From Chryseobacterium sp. OV279 (lineage in GTDB: Bacteria > Bacteroidota > Bacteroidia > Flavobacteriales > Weeksellaceae): DNA of 64,000 nt. Numbering within the stretch: the first letter of the stretch is position 1; each line of letters opens with the position of its first letter. The translations under genes were made by a program, and so were the position numbers. Shown piece after piece: positions 8,477-17,223 of this stretch. The notes below the pieces were generated by a model that was not told the origin of the DNA, searched no databases, and saw only the letters and a list, made by a program, of their open reading frames with translations. The DNA is taken from assembly GCF_900128945.1 (NCBI RefSeq), contig NZ_FQUD01000001.1, forward strand, positions 434,001-498,000, given 5' to 3'.

Positions 8477-9754
8477 ATGAAAATCAATAGAAGGAGACGT
8501 TTAATAAAAACATTCAATCTTCTGGATCAGCCTATAAAATTCAATCCGTTTGTATTCAGTAGAACTTTTTTCATGTGGGCTCTTAACGGTCTTGTCGGAG
8601 GTGCGATTGCCGGTGGTTACTGGATCGTATTGGAACATTTTACAGAATTTTTAGTACAATTTCAGGGATGGATGGTTATTCCTACCATGGCTATCTGTGG
8701 TCTTCTGGCGGGACTTGTGATTCACTTTATAGGAGATCCCGGAGAAATTCATTTGATCGTTAATAATATCAGATTTAATAAAGGAAAGCTGGATCCTAAA
8801 AACAATCCTTCCATGATCCTTTCGTCCCTGTTTTGTGTGGCGTCGGGCGGAAGTCTCGGTCCGGAAGCACCTTTGGTTCAGGTCACCGGATCTACGGGAA
8901 CCTGGCTGGGAAAAATCTTCAGACTGAAAGGAGAGGAACTGCGTTCCTTGAGTATTGCCGGAATGGCTTCAGGTTTTACGGCTCTGTTTGGGGCCCCGCT
9001 GGGAGGAAGTCTTTTTTCACTTGAAATTCTGCATCACAAACATGCGGTTGAATATTACAGAGCAATCATTCCTGCTTTGGTGGCGAGCTGTTTCAGTTAT
9101 GTGATGTTTGCTTTGATCATTCATTTGGGAATAGGCGCAACATGGGACCTGAAGGCTTATCACTATTCCGGAGTGTATGATTTCATTTATGCCTTTCTGT
9201 TTGGAGTAGTGGCCACTATTTTCGGATGGATCTTTATTTTTGTGGTTAAATTTTTCAAAAAGATCTTCGAATACAGACAATTTCCAATCTACATTAAAAC
9301 TTTAACTGGAGGCATTATTTTAGGCGTTATTGCCTACAATTTCCCGATTACAAGATACTTTGGGCATCATGAAATCAATGAACTGATCAATGGAAATTTT
9401 GCATTGAACTTTTTAATTGTGGTCCTTATTTTTAAAATCATAGCGATTGCTGTAACCGTAACTTCAGGATGGAGAGGCGGTTTTATTATCCCGTTATTCT
9501 TTGTGGGAACTACTTTAGGATTGATCATTCATCAGCTGTTTCCCACTGTTGATACCACTTTAGCAATTGTAAGCTGTATGGCTGCCATTAATGCCTGTGT
9601 GACCAGAACACCTATGAGTACAACCATTATTCTGGGAACCTTAACCGGGTTTACGTATTTCGTTCCGATACTTTTTGCAAGCTTAACAGGCTATTTTCTG
9701 GCTCCTAAGATTCCGTTCATCGGTTCGCAGTCTGAAAAATTATCCGAAGAATAA
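8477..9754 (+). CDS. ClC-family chloride channel or Cl-/H+ antiporter
   Basis: The 425-residue polytopic membrane protein has ClC selectivity-filter segments. SGGSLGPEAPLVQ (about 123-135) contains Glu130, which corresponds to the gating glutamate of the GREGP motif. The second filter motif is GWRGGFIIPLFFVG (GxFxP). It is a little shorter than E. coli ClcA and has no C-terminal CBS domains. The N-terminus is basic. Whether it is a channel or an exchanger cannot be settled by eye. Confidence 0.88.
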   Translation: MKINRRRRLIKTFNLLDQPIKFNPFVFSRTFFMWALNGLVGGAIAGGYWIVLEHFTEFLVQFQGWMVIPTMAICGLLAGLVIHFIGDPGEIHLIVNNIRFNKGKLDPKNNPSMILSSLFCVASGGSLGPEAPLVQVTGSTGTWLGKIFRLKGEELRSLSIAGMASGFTALFGAPLGGSLFSLEILHHKHAVEYYRAIIPALVASCFSYVMFALIIHLGIGATWDLKAYHYSGVYDFIYAFLFGVVATIFGWIFIFVVKFFKKIFEYRQFPIYIKTLTGGIILGVIAYNFPITRYFGHHEINELINGNFALNFLIVVLIFKIIAIAVTVTSGWRGGFIIPLFFVGTTLGLIIHQLFPTVDTTLAIVSCMAAINACVTRTPMSTTIILGTLTGFTYFVPILFASLTGYFLAPKIPFIGSQSEKLSEE

Positions 9755-9817
9755 AGCAAATTTGGAGGATATGTTAAAAATCAAGTTTCCTGTGCCTTAA
9801 TTTTTAAGTCAATAAAC

Positions 9818-9847
9818 TTGAACTTCCATGTCTTTTTAGTAAATTTG
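9818..9847 (+). promoter_or_regulatory. sucC promoter
   Basis: TTG at 9818-9820, 19 bp, then TAAATTTG at 9840-9847, a textbook Bacteroidota housekeeping promoter. The ATG of sucC is 38 bp further on, giving a 5' leader of about 33 nt. Confidence 0.65.
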
Positions 9848-9885
9848 TCAACCTTTAAATTTTAAAATAAAATAATAAAAATAAT

Positions 9886-11076
9886 ATGAATCTTCACGAG
9901 TATCAATCAAAAGAGATTTTATCAAAGTACGGAGTTGCTATCCAACGTGGTTTCGTAGCGAACAATGTAGAAGAAGCTGTAGCAGCTGCTGAAAAATTGA
10001 CTGCTGAAACCGGAGCTCAGGCTTGGGTAGTAAAAGCACAAATTCACGCAGGTGGACGTGGTAAAGGTGGCGGTGTAAAGTTCTCTCCAAACATGGATAA
10101 ACTTAAAGAAAACGCTCAGAACATCATCGGAATGCAGTTGGTAACTCCACAAACTTCTGCTGAAGGTAAAAAAGTACACTCTGTTTTGGTTGCAGAAGAT
10201 GTTTATTATCCTGGAGAATCTGAAACTAAAGAATTTTATGTTTCTATTCTTTTAGACAGAGCTGAAGGTAAAAATACCATCGTATATTCTACGGAAGGTG
10301 GTATGGATATCGAGCATGTAGCTGAGGTAACTCCTCATTTGATCCACAAAGAAATCATTGATCCGGCTTTAGGTCTTCAGGGATTCCAGGCTAGAAAAAT
10401 TGCTTTCAACCTTGGTCTTGAAGGAAATGCTTTCAAAGAATTCACAAAATTCATTGCATCTCTTTACAATGCTTACACAGGAATTGATGCTTCTCTTTTC
10501 GAAATCAACCCGGTTTTGAAAACTTCTGATAACAAAATTATCGCTGTAGATGCTAAAGTAACTCTCGATGGTAACGCATTGTTCCGTCACAAAGATCTTG
10601 AAGCTTTAAGAGATACAAGAGAAGAAGATCCAATGGATGTAGAAGCTGGTGAAGCTGGTCTTAACTTCGTAAAGCTAGACGGTAACGTTGCTTGTATGGT
10701 AAACGGAGCTGGTCTTGCAATGGCAACGATGGATATCATCAAATTATCTGGTGGTAGCCCTGCGAACTTCCTTGACGTGGGAGGTACTGCAGATGCTCAG
10801 AGAGTTCAGACTGCTTTCGGAATCATCCTTAGAGATCCTAACGTAAAAGCAATCCTTATCAACATCTTCGGAGGTATCGTAAGATGTGACAGAGTAGCTC
10901 AGGGAGTTGTAGACGCTTACAGAGCAATGGGTAGCCTTCCGGTTCCATTGATCGTAAGATTACAGGGAACAAACGCTGTAGAAGCTAAAAAATTAATTGA
11001 CGATTCAGGTCTTCCTGTACATTCTGCAATTACTTTGGAAGAAGCTGCAAACAAAGTAAAAGAAGTTTTAGCGTAG
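9886..11076 (+). CDS. sucC: succinyl-CoA ligase (ADP-forming) subunit beta
   Basis: The 396-residue TCA-cycle subunit opens with the typical MNLHEYQSKEILSKYGV. An ATP-grasp domain follows (HAGGRGKGGGVK), and then the CoA-ligase half with NGAGLAMATMD, SPANFLDVGGTA and INIFGGIVRCDRVAQG. The length is normal. The alpha subunit gene sucD is not adjacent: downstream is a terminator and an unrelated gene. Codon use is strongly biased, consistent with high expression. Confidence 0.97.
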   Translation: MNLHEYQSKEILSKYGVAIQRGFVANNVEEAVAAAEKLTAETGAQAWVVKAQIHAGGRGKGGGVKFSPNMDKLKENAQNIIGMQLVTPQTSAEGKKVHSVLVAEDVYYPGESETKEFYVSILLDRAEGKNTIVYSTEGGMDIEHVAEVTPHLIHKEIIDPALGLQGFQARKIAFNLGLEGNAFKEFTKFIASLYNAYTGIDASLFEINPVLKTSDNKIIAVDAKVTLDGNALFRHKDLEALRDTREEDPMDVEAGEAGLNFVKLDGNVACMVNGAGLAMATMDIIKLSGGSPANFLDVGGTADAQRVQTAFGIILRDPNVKAILINIFGGIVRCDRVAQGVVDAYRAMGSLPVPLIVRLQGTNAVEAKKLIDDSGLPVHSAITLEEAANKVKEVLA

Positions 11077-11097
11077 GCTGAACTTTTAAATAAATTG

Positions 11098-11131
11098 AAA
11101 AACCGTTCCATTTTTTGGAGCGGTTTTTTTA
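11098..11131 (+). terminator. intrinsic terminator after sucC
   Basis: AACCGTTCCA and TGGAGCGGTT form a stem with one G-U pair, followed by T7. Confidence 0.85.
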
Positions 11132-11156
11132 TATTTAAAAATCAAAATGCAACCTG

Positions 11157-11639
11157 ATGAAAAAAATATATATTCCTAATCCTTGTTCCGAAAGCTGGGA
11201 AACAATGTCTTCTCATGAGCAGGGAAAGTTTTGTTCTGTCTGCAGCAAATGTGTGGTTGATTTTACACAAAAGAAATCCGAAGAAATTGAATATGTTTTC
11301 AAAGAGAAGCAGGGTGAAGATATTTGCGGCAGATTTTTTAGTCATCAATTGGATAAAGACGTTGAGAAATCTGAGAAGCTGAAAAGTTGGCTTTTAAAAT
11401 ATATTCCCCGAAATTTTCAGAAAAGCAGAATGACACTGGCTGCCTTTTCTCTGATTTTATTTTTGGCAGGCTGTGCAAAACCAAAAGAGAAAGCTCATGC
11501 TATCATTGGGGAAACCAAGATTGAAGAAGATTCTATTCCTAAAAATGATGACTATGTTGTGGGTGCGGCTGTGGTCCGGAATGATTCCGTAGACAAAATG
11601 TTTCAGAAAGACAGCCTCAAATTAAAACATCACAAATAA
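11157..11639 (+). CDS. Cys-rich N-terminal domain membrane protein of unknown function
   Basis: The 160-residue protein begins with a Cys-rich module: IPNPCSESWETM, GKFCSVCSKCVVDFTQ and DICGRF (about 6-62), reminiscent of a small metal-binding knuckle. The same N-terminal pattern is known in front of membrane segments in Bacteroidota TonB-like or regulatory proteins. A single hydrophobic helix (MTLAAFSLILFLAGC, about 90-105) follows, then a short charged tail. The Gly-Cys at the helix end looks like a lipobox but is internal, so I treat it as a membrane anchor. It lies between the sucC terminator and another terminator, so it is probably monocistronic. Confidence 0.65.
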   Translation: MKKIYIPNPCSESWETMSSHEQGKFCSVCSKCVVDFTQKKSEEIEYVFKEKQGEDICGRFFSHQLDKDVEKSEKLKSWLLKYIPRNFQKSRMTLAAFSLILFLAGCAKPKEKAHAIIGETKIEEDSIPKNDDYVVGAAVVRNDSVDKMFQKDSLKLKHHK

Positions 11640-11648
11640 TTGAAGCAT

Positions 11649-11680
11649 AAAAAAACCGCTTAAAAAAAGCGGCTGATATT
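11649..11680 (-). terminator. terminator for the MscS gene, possibly bidirectional
   Basis: CCGCTT...AAGCGG hairpin (11656-11672). On the minus strand it is followed by U7. The plus side has only a weak T-rich tail. Confidence 0.7.
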
Positions 11681-12565
11681 TTATTTGTCCTGATGTTCGG
11701 GAGGAAAAGATTCTCCATTCGTTATACTGATGCTCGTAGGTGTGACCAGTTGAATGTTGTCGGCATCCAGACGCTGCTTGATCTTCAGATAAGCCTCACT
11801 TTTCAGCTGAACCATGTTGGCGCCTACCTTCATCCAGAATTTGGCCTGGAGGTTAAAATTGCCCTGTTTGAGGTCTGTGAAAATAACTTCTGAAGTGTCT
11901 AATCTATCTACACTGTCAAGATTTTTTATGACATCAAGCATTCCTTTCTGTGCTTTGGTGATATCTTCATCCGCAGGAATTTCAAAATTTAAAATAATTC
12001 TGCGCTGCGGAGATGCTGTAATATTGTAAAATGGGGCATTAAAAATAACCTGATTCGGGATATATGCTTTCTTTCCGTCATCCGTGATGAGCTTGGTCGT
12101 CAAGAAACCGATTTCCTGAACCGTTCCGGAATGATTCCCGATGGTAATATAATCTCCTACCTTAAATGCTTTATCGATCCCAATCAGCATTCCTGAAAAA
12201 ATACTCGATACCAGATCTTTCAAGGCGACCCCGGCAATAACCCCGGCTACCCCTAAACTTCCGATAAACTTCCAAAGGAAACCACTAAAGCCCATAATTT
12301 CGAGGGCAATAAAACTCCCCATCATCATGATCAGAAATCTGAAAACACCTATTAAAGTAACCAGAGAGCCTTCTTTCTGGCTTTTCGGGAAAAATTTGTG
12401 AAATAATTTTACCGCTCCTATACTTAAATACTTGCTGGTAATAAGAAAGAATGAAAATACCAGAATTCCGACAATAAGTTTCGGTGTAAGCTCGGCAAAC
12501 CTCATATACCAGCTTTCTAAAACCCTGTAAACAACGTCTATGTAGCTGTGTTCAATGTTCTTCAT
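11681..12565 (-). CDS. small-conductance mechanosensitive channel (MscS family)
   Basis: The 294-residue protein has two N-terminal hydrophobic helices. The MscS pore-lining TM3 follows as a Gly/Ala-rich segment (GSLGVAGVIAGVALKDLVSSIFSGMLIG), and then the beta domain with FKVGDYITIGNHSGTVQEIGF. These are diagnostic for MscS. It releases solutes on hypo-osmotic shock. The minimal form has no added sensor domain. It is convergent with the Cys-rich protein and divergent from the peroxiredoxin gene. Confidence 0.92.
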   Translation of the reverse strand: MKNIEHSYIDVVYRVLESWYMRFAELTPKLIVGILVFSFFLITSKYLSIGAVKLFHKFFPKSQKEGSLVTLIGVFRFLIMMMGSFIALEIMGFSGFLWKFIGSLGVAGVIAGVALKDLVSSIFSGMLIGIDKAFKVGDYITIGNHSGTVQEIGFLTTKLITDDGKKAYIPNQVIFNAPFYNITASPQRRIILNFEIPADEDITKAQKGMLDVIKNLDSVDRLDTSEVIFTDLKQGNFNLQAKFWMKVGANMVQLKSEAYLKIKQRLDADNIQLVTPTSISITNGESFPPEHQDK

Positions 12566-12606
12566 GAATAAAATTTTAATTAAAGATATAAATAATTAAC
12601 AAAAAT

Positions 12607-12643
12607 TTTGCCAGTTCCAAAAAGTCTACTAAATTTGTAGACT
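12607..12643 (+). promoter_or_regulatory. peroxiredoxin promoter overlapped by a perfect palindrome (candidate operator)
   Basis: TTTG at 12607-12610, 19 bp, then TAAATTTG at 12630-12637 form a consensus promoter. AGTCTAC (12623-12629) and GTAGACT (12637-12643) form a perfect 7-bp inverted repeat with a 7-base spacer covering the -7 element. That geometry fits repression, or sensing, by a dimeric regulator. Confidence 0.65.
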
Positions 12644-12659
12644 AATAAAGCAGAATATT

Positions 12660-13295
12660 ATGTCAATTAAACTAGGAGATACAGCACCGGACTTTCAGGC
12701 AGAGACTTCTTCAGGGGATATTAAATTTCACGAATTTTTAGGGAATTCCTGGGGGATTCTGTTTTCACATCCTGCAGATTATACACCGGTATGCACTACG
12801 GAACTTGGGTATACTTCAAAGCTTAAATCAGAATTCGATAAGAGAGGAACGAAAGTAATTGCCCTAAGTGTAGATGGAGTAGAGGATCATCAGAGCTGGA
12901 TCAAAGATATCAACGAGACCCAGCATACGGATGTACAGTTTCCTATTATTGCAGACAAAGACCGACAGATTTCAGAGCTTTATGATTTTATTCACCCGAA
13001 TGCTTCAGTAACTGCTACTGTGCGTTCTTTATTGATCATTGATCCCGATAAAAAAGTGAGACTGATCATTACGTATCCGGCTTCTACAGGACGGAATTTT
13101 AATGAAATCCTGAGAGTACTTGATTCTCTTCAGTTGGTTGATTCACATAAAGTGGCGACTCCTGTGAACTGGGAAAACGGCGAAGACGTTATTGTTCCGC
13201 CAGCTATTTCTACAGAAGATGCCAGAAAGATATTTCCGAAAGGCGTGACAGAAATAAAGCCGTATCTGAGATATACGCCCCAACCCAATACATGA
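12660..13295 (+). CDS. 1-Cys peroxiredoxin (Prx6-type)
   Basis: The 211-residue thiol peroxidase has its peroxidatic Cys45 in HPADYTPVCTTELG. It is the only cysteine in the protein, so it must be a 1-Cys enzyme that relies on an external thiol. The C-terminal extension (TPVNWENGEDVIVPPAIS) is characteristic of the Prx6/AhpC-like group and forms the dimer arm. It reduces H2O2 and organic peroxides in the cytoplasm. A palindrome over its promoter suggests oxidative-stress control. It ends at a strong terminator. Confidence 0.93.
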   Translation: MSIKLGDTAPDFQAETSSGDIKFHEFLGNSWGILFSHPADYTPVCTTELGYTSKLKSEFDKRGTKVIALSVDGVEDHQSWIKDINETQHTDVQFPIIADKDRQISELYDFIHPNASVTATVRSLLIIDPDKKVRLIITYPASTGRNFNEILRVLDSLQLVDSHKVATPVNWENGEDVIVPPAISTEDARKIFPKGVTEIKPYLRYTPQPNT

Positions 13296-13334
13296 TTTAT
13301 TTGATTTTTTATAGTTTAGTTTTAATTTGTACGA

Positions 13335-13377
13335 AAATCGCCCCGAAAAATATTTCGGGGCGATTTCAATTTTTTTA
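13335..13377 (+). terminator. terminator after the peroxiredoxin gene
   Basis: ATCGCCCCGAAA and TTTCGGGGCGAT form a perfect stem around a 4-base loop. A T7 run lies six bases further on. Confidence 0.85.
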
Positions 13378-13395
13378 TTCGGTAAGTTATAAGGA

Positions 13396-13989
13396 TTAAT
13401 TTCTTACATCTCTAGCTACATCTTTAGCTTTTGAAGTCGGTAAATAAATACTGAATCCTATGTTAAAGCTAATTTTAGATGTTAGCCCTTCATTTCCAAA
13501 ACCAGTTACACCGTTATATTTTACCAAACCTTCAATACCGATGTTTGGTGTAATGAAATAAGAATAACCCGGACCTGCACCAAAGTCAAGACCTGTTGTT
13601 GAAATTCCGTTTTCTACTGAAGTTCCTCCGATACCTACGTTACCTTCAAGGAACCAACGCCCGTGGTTAAGTAAATTATCTACTCCTTTTTCACCTGGTG
13701 ATAAGAAATAACGTCCTAAAGCTCCAACAGCATAGTTAAACTGAGTTGCTTCTCCTTTTCCAGGTTTTAAAAAACCTAATTTCACATAACCTCCAACTGC
13801 AACATTGTCTTTAATAAAGTACGCAGCTCTTGGCTCAACTGAGAAATCATAACCTGCTCCAGAGTTTAATCCAAAGTTACTTGTAGCTAAAGTACTTCCT
13901 ACCATCCAATTACCTTGTTGAATCTGAGCATTAGCTGTTGCAGTCAAACCTGTTGCTGCCAATATTCCTGCAAAAATTAGTTTTTTCAT
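13396..13989 (-). CDS. small outer-membrane beta-barrel protein
   Basis: The 197-residue protein has a signal peptide (MKKLIFAGILAATGLTATANAQ). The mature part shows alternating amphipathic strands with Gly/aromatic turns (WMVGSTLATSNFGLNSG, YFIKDNVAVGGYVKLGF, GRWFLEGNVGIGG, ISFNIGFSIYL). This is consistent with an eight-stranded OmpA/OmpX-like barrel. Such proteins in Flavobacteriia are abundant and usually uncharacterised. It is convergent with the peroxiredoxin gene. Confidence 0.75.
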   Translation of the reverse strand: MKKLIFAGILAATGLTATANAQIQQGNWMVGSTLATSNFGLNSGAGYDFSVEPRAAYFIKDNVAVGGYVKLGFLKPGKGEATQFNYAVGALGRYFLSPGEKGVDNLLNHGRWFLEGNVGIGGTSVENGISTTGLDFGAGPGYSYFITPNIGIEGLVKYNGVTGFGNEGLTSKISFNIGFSIYLPTSKAKDVARDVRN

Positions 13990-14150
13990 AATTTATTATT
14001 TTAATAATTAAATGTTATCATTTGTAGATTAAAGAAAAAACAAGAAATGTGCCAAGCTTCTTAATTTTAGATAAAAACTCAGAATAAGTGTTAATTTGGG
14101 AGGAATCGAAATGTGAATTATATGGTCATTTTTTTGTTGATACCACAAAT

Positions 14151-14666
14151 TTATATGCACAGAAGAATCACTGAAATGATAAGGCCTGCAATAGCAAACT
14201 TGATTCCTCTTTTGAAGGCTTTTGTCTTTGGATTGAACATCCAGAAACTGGAGATTACAAAGAAAAATAAAGAGATCCCGAAAAATGTATTCAGAGGGGA
14301 TAATGTTTCCTTGGACTGGGATTTATGAAGTTTCACCATCTTGTCCAGAACGAAAGGAAGTTCTTTTTTAGCATATTTTGCCTTTCCGGAGGCTGCATCG
14401 TATGTTCCCTGTTTAAAGTACAATATATTTCCTTCGGTTTTTTCTACTTCCAGCCCTTTGATCTTTAGCTCCTTACCTAATTCTTTTTCAGAAAGATTTA
14501 CCGCAACTGTTTTGTCATATTTTTTTTCCTTTTTAAGGAAATCAGTATCTCTGTAAACAAGCAGAACTCCGCTTACTGCATATACAGCCATTATTCCTGC
14601 AAGAAAAAAGCCCAGATAGCGGTGCGTAATTCTCATGAAACTTCTTGTGTCCTTGATCTTATCCAT
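14151..14666 (-). CDS. PepSY-associated TM-type membrane protein
   Basis: The 171-residue protein begins with an MRITHRYLGFFLAGIMAVYAVSGVLL helix, the usual start of PepSY_TM proteins. A periplasmic domain of about 90 residues follows, then two further helices (TFFGISLFFFVISSFWMF and FAIAGLIISVILLCI). PepSY-TM proteins commonly neighbour siderophore receptors and are thought to support iron reduction or release. It lies 86 bp downstream of the TonB-dependent receptor on the same strand, fitting that role. The ATG at 14666 has no good alternative. Confidence 0.75.
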   Translation of the reverse strand: MDKIKDTRSFMRITHRYLGFFLAGIMAVYAVSGVLLVYRDTDFLKKEKKYDKTVAVNLSEKELGKELKIKGLEVEKTEGNILYFKQGTYDAASGKAKYAKKELPFVLDKMVKLHKSQSKETLSPLNTFFGISLFFFVISSFWMFNPKTKAFKRGIKFAIAGLIISVILLCI

Positions 14667-14752
14667 ATCGTATTGTTTTTGTTTAATTTAAAAAAGGAAA
14701 CTGCAAAAATGCAATTTCCCCTTTGATTGATGAAATTATTCGTTCTTTAATT

Positions 14753-17035
14753 CTAAAGTTTATACGTCAGTGTGAAATAATAGTTTCTTGGAGTAATAGG
14801 GTTTACCGAGTAATTTTCGTGTACGTTATAGTTCACTACATCGAATAAGTTCCCAACTTTCCCCTGAATAGAGAATTTTTTCCACTCGTAGCCTACAGAA
14901 ACAGTTACTGTAGTGTAATCTTTTAATTCGAACATTCTGCTGACATCCTTTCTGGTAACATTGGTAGATTTTGAATCATTCCAACCTGCTATTCTGTCTC
15001 CAATATAATAGATACCGGCCCCTACTTTTAATCCTTTTGCATAATTGGTGAATTTATAAAACACAGATGCATTGGCTGTAGTAGCTGGAGTTCTTACCAG
15101 TCTTTGTTTTTCTACATATCCTTTTTCAGGGGTGTCAATATATACAGAATTATTATAAGAGAAACCACCGATGATAGAAAGGTTTTCTGTAGGATTTCCT
15201 GTGATATCCACTTCAACACCACGGCTTCTCATTTTACCCGCAAATTCCTTAAGATTAGTATCAGGGGTTTGTACAGTTCCCGTATTATCTACGTAAAAGA
15301 AGTTCTGGTAGTTATTATTTTGTAAAATCTGATATACCGTAAGGTTAATAGCCAGGGCATTATTCCAAAGGTTTTTCTTCGCTCCGATTTCATACTGATC
15401 AATAGTAGTTGGGTTGATACCTTGCTTCTGAAGATTGTTAACTCTGTCTCTCACCTGTGCAACCGTACCTGAAGTATCTAAAGAACCGATTTCATTAGAC
15501 ATATATCCTGCATTGGAAACAAATGAATTGGTATAAGTAGCGAATACAGACAGATTATCATTAGGCATATAAACCACCCCTAACTTTGGAGAGAACGCCT
15601 GATCCGAAGTTGCAGAGTTTTGTACAAAGTTTTTATCCAAAGGCTTTGTTGCCGTTGCATACGTAGTCTTTATAGAAGGCATATTTTCTACATAAGACCA
15701 ACGGACACCAGCTATTACTTTAAACTGTTTGGTCAGACTTATATAATCCTGTACATAAACACCCGCTCTTCTTGTATTGATTCTTGTCAGTGCATTTTCA
15801 CCACTGTCCGGCATTGCGATATTTCCCCATGTTGAAGGGTCATCAAGGAACAGAACATTAACAGGAGCAATAACATTATAAGCATAAGCGTCTGCCTGGT
15901 TGTAGTCAGCATCAGCTCCGATTAGTAATTTATGATTGATTGATCCGGTGTTAAATTCTCCGTTAATATTCACTTGTGCAGAACCATATTTACTTCTGTT
16001 GTTGGTTTTATTAAAAGGTCTGGTCCATGACAGACGGGTCTCCGATATTTTTTTATCATATCCCCATTGCACACGCTCGGATGAGAAATAGTCTTTTACA
16101 TAGTTTTGATAAGAAGCAACTGCATTCAATGTCCAGTTGGTACTTATTTGATGATTGAAGGTCACATTCGCGGAAGCCTGTTCTACATTTTGATATTGCC
16201 AGTCTGTACCGAAAAATGTATTTCTATCCACATAATTGTTCATAGAATAGCTCAAATCTTTATTGGTGATAGAACCAATCCCAAAATCCGGAGTAAAATT
16301 ATTCTTAAGATAATCCGCTTCTACAATCAACTGAGATGTTGAACTCAAATTAAATAAGATAGAAGGATTGAAATAATACTTCTCAGATTGTACCACATCT
16401 CTGAAACTTTCAGCGTATTCATAAGCTCCGTTTACTCTGAACGCAATATTCTTAGATAACGGACCATAAATATCTACAGTGGGCTTATATGAATTCCAGC
16501 TTCCTCCATTGAGTCCTATGCTTCCTCCGAAATTGAATTTAGGTTTTTTGGTGATCATATTGATGATTCCTCCTGCAGCCGTATTTCCGTAAAGCATTGC
16601 ATTAGCTCCTTTCAATACCTCAACTCTTTCTAAACCGCTTACTTCAGGAAATACTCCGCTGTTAACTCTCGTTCCGTTTTTAAAAACATTATCGTTACCT
16701 AAAATAAAACCACGGCCTCCAAAACTGTCCTGAGAATTTCCTCTGGATGAAGTCACGTACATACCGTTGATATTCTGAATAACATCGCTCAGTTGTTTTG
16801 CCTGTTGCTGCTCAATAATTTCGTGCGTTACGATTGAGATGGCTTGAGGATTTTCCATTACCGTAAGAGCTGACTTCGTAGATAATGTTCTTGCCTGGTT
16901 GGGATTTCCTGTTTTGTGAAGATTAATGTCTTCAATGGTTTGAGACCTGATGGTATCGGTTTCAAGGTTTTTCATCTGCGCACTTACAGATAAAGCGGCC
17001 AATAAAAAACCTAAAGAAGCTAGTTGTTTTTTCAT
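14753..17035 (-). CDS. TonB-dependent siderophore receptor
   Basis: The 760-residue outer-membrane receptor has a signal peptide (ending SVSAQ). The plug domain (about 50-165) includes ENPQAISIVTHEIIEQQQAKQLSDV, GRGFILGN and the conserved RVEVLKGANAMLYGNTAAGGIINMITKKP. A 22-strand barrel follows, finishing with NYYFTLTYKL. These plug motifs are those of the ferrichrome/ferric-siderophore group rather than SusC. It takes up an iron chelate using TonB energy. There is no N-terminal carboxypeptidase-like extension or signalling domain. The PepSY-TM gene follows. An ATGAT-TTTT-ATCAT palindrome at 17122 lies about 90 bp upstream. Confidence 0.92.
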   Translation of the reverse strand: MKKQLASLGFLLAALSVSAQMKNLETDTIRSQTIEDINLHKTGNPNQARTLSTKSALTVMENPQAISIVTHEIIEQQQAKQLSDVIQNINGMYVTSSRGNSQDSFGGRGFILGNDNVFKNGTRVNSGVFPEVSGLERVEVLKGANAMLYGNTAAGGIINMITKKPKFNFGGSIGLNGGSWNSYKPTVDIYGPLSKNIAFRVNGAYEYAESFRDVVQSEKYYFNPSILFNLSSTSQLIVEADYLKNNFTPDFGIGSITNKDLSYSMNNYVDRNTFFGTDWQYQNVEQASANVTFNHQISTNWTLNAVASYQNYVKDYFSSERVQWGYDKKISETRLSWTRPFNKTNNRSKYGSAQVNINGEFNTGSINHKLLIGADADYNQADAYAYNVIAPVNVLFLDDPSTWGNIAMPDSGENALTRINTRRAGVYVQDYISLTKQFKVIAGVRWSYVENMPSIKTTYATATKPLDKNFVQNSATSDQAFSPKLGVVYMPNDNLSVFATYTNSFVSNAGYMSNEIGSLDTSGTVAQVRDRVNNLQKQGINPTTIDQYEIGAKKNLWNNALAINLTVYQILQNNNYQNFFYVDNTGTVQTPDTNLKEFAGKMRSRGVEVDITGNPTENLSIIGGFSYNNSVYIDTPEKGYVEKQRLVRTPATTANASVFYKFTNYAKGLKVGAGIYYIGDRIAGWNDSKSTNVTRKDVSRMFELKDYTTVTVSVGYEWKKFSIQGKVGNLFDVVNYNVHENYSVNPITPRNYYFTLTYKL

Positions 17036-17121
17036 TTCTTATTTTTATGTAGAACAGTTTTAAATAGCGGCAAAAATAAGAATTCGGAAAGGATTAATTT
17101 AGAATTAATAAAAATAATAAA

Positions 17122-17135
17122 ATGATTTTTATCAT
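17122..17135. promoter_or_regulatory. Fur-like palindrome upstream of the siderophore receptor
   Basis: ATGAT-TTTT-ATCAT lies in the divergent region between the receptor and the oxidoreductase. It resembles the core of a Fur box (GATAATGATwATCATTATC), but only the central halves match. Confidence 0.35.
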
Positions 17136-17223
17136 ACTTTGAAGATGTGATAAAAAGGGCTGCTGTTGTCAAAGGCTGTTAAACTGAGGATTATTGAATA
17201 TATTTGTTAAAAAATATATACAT

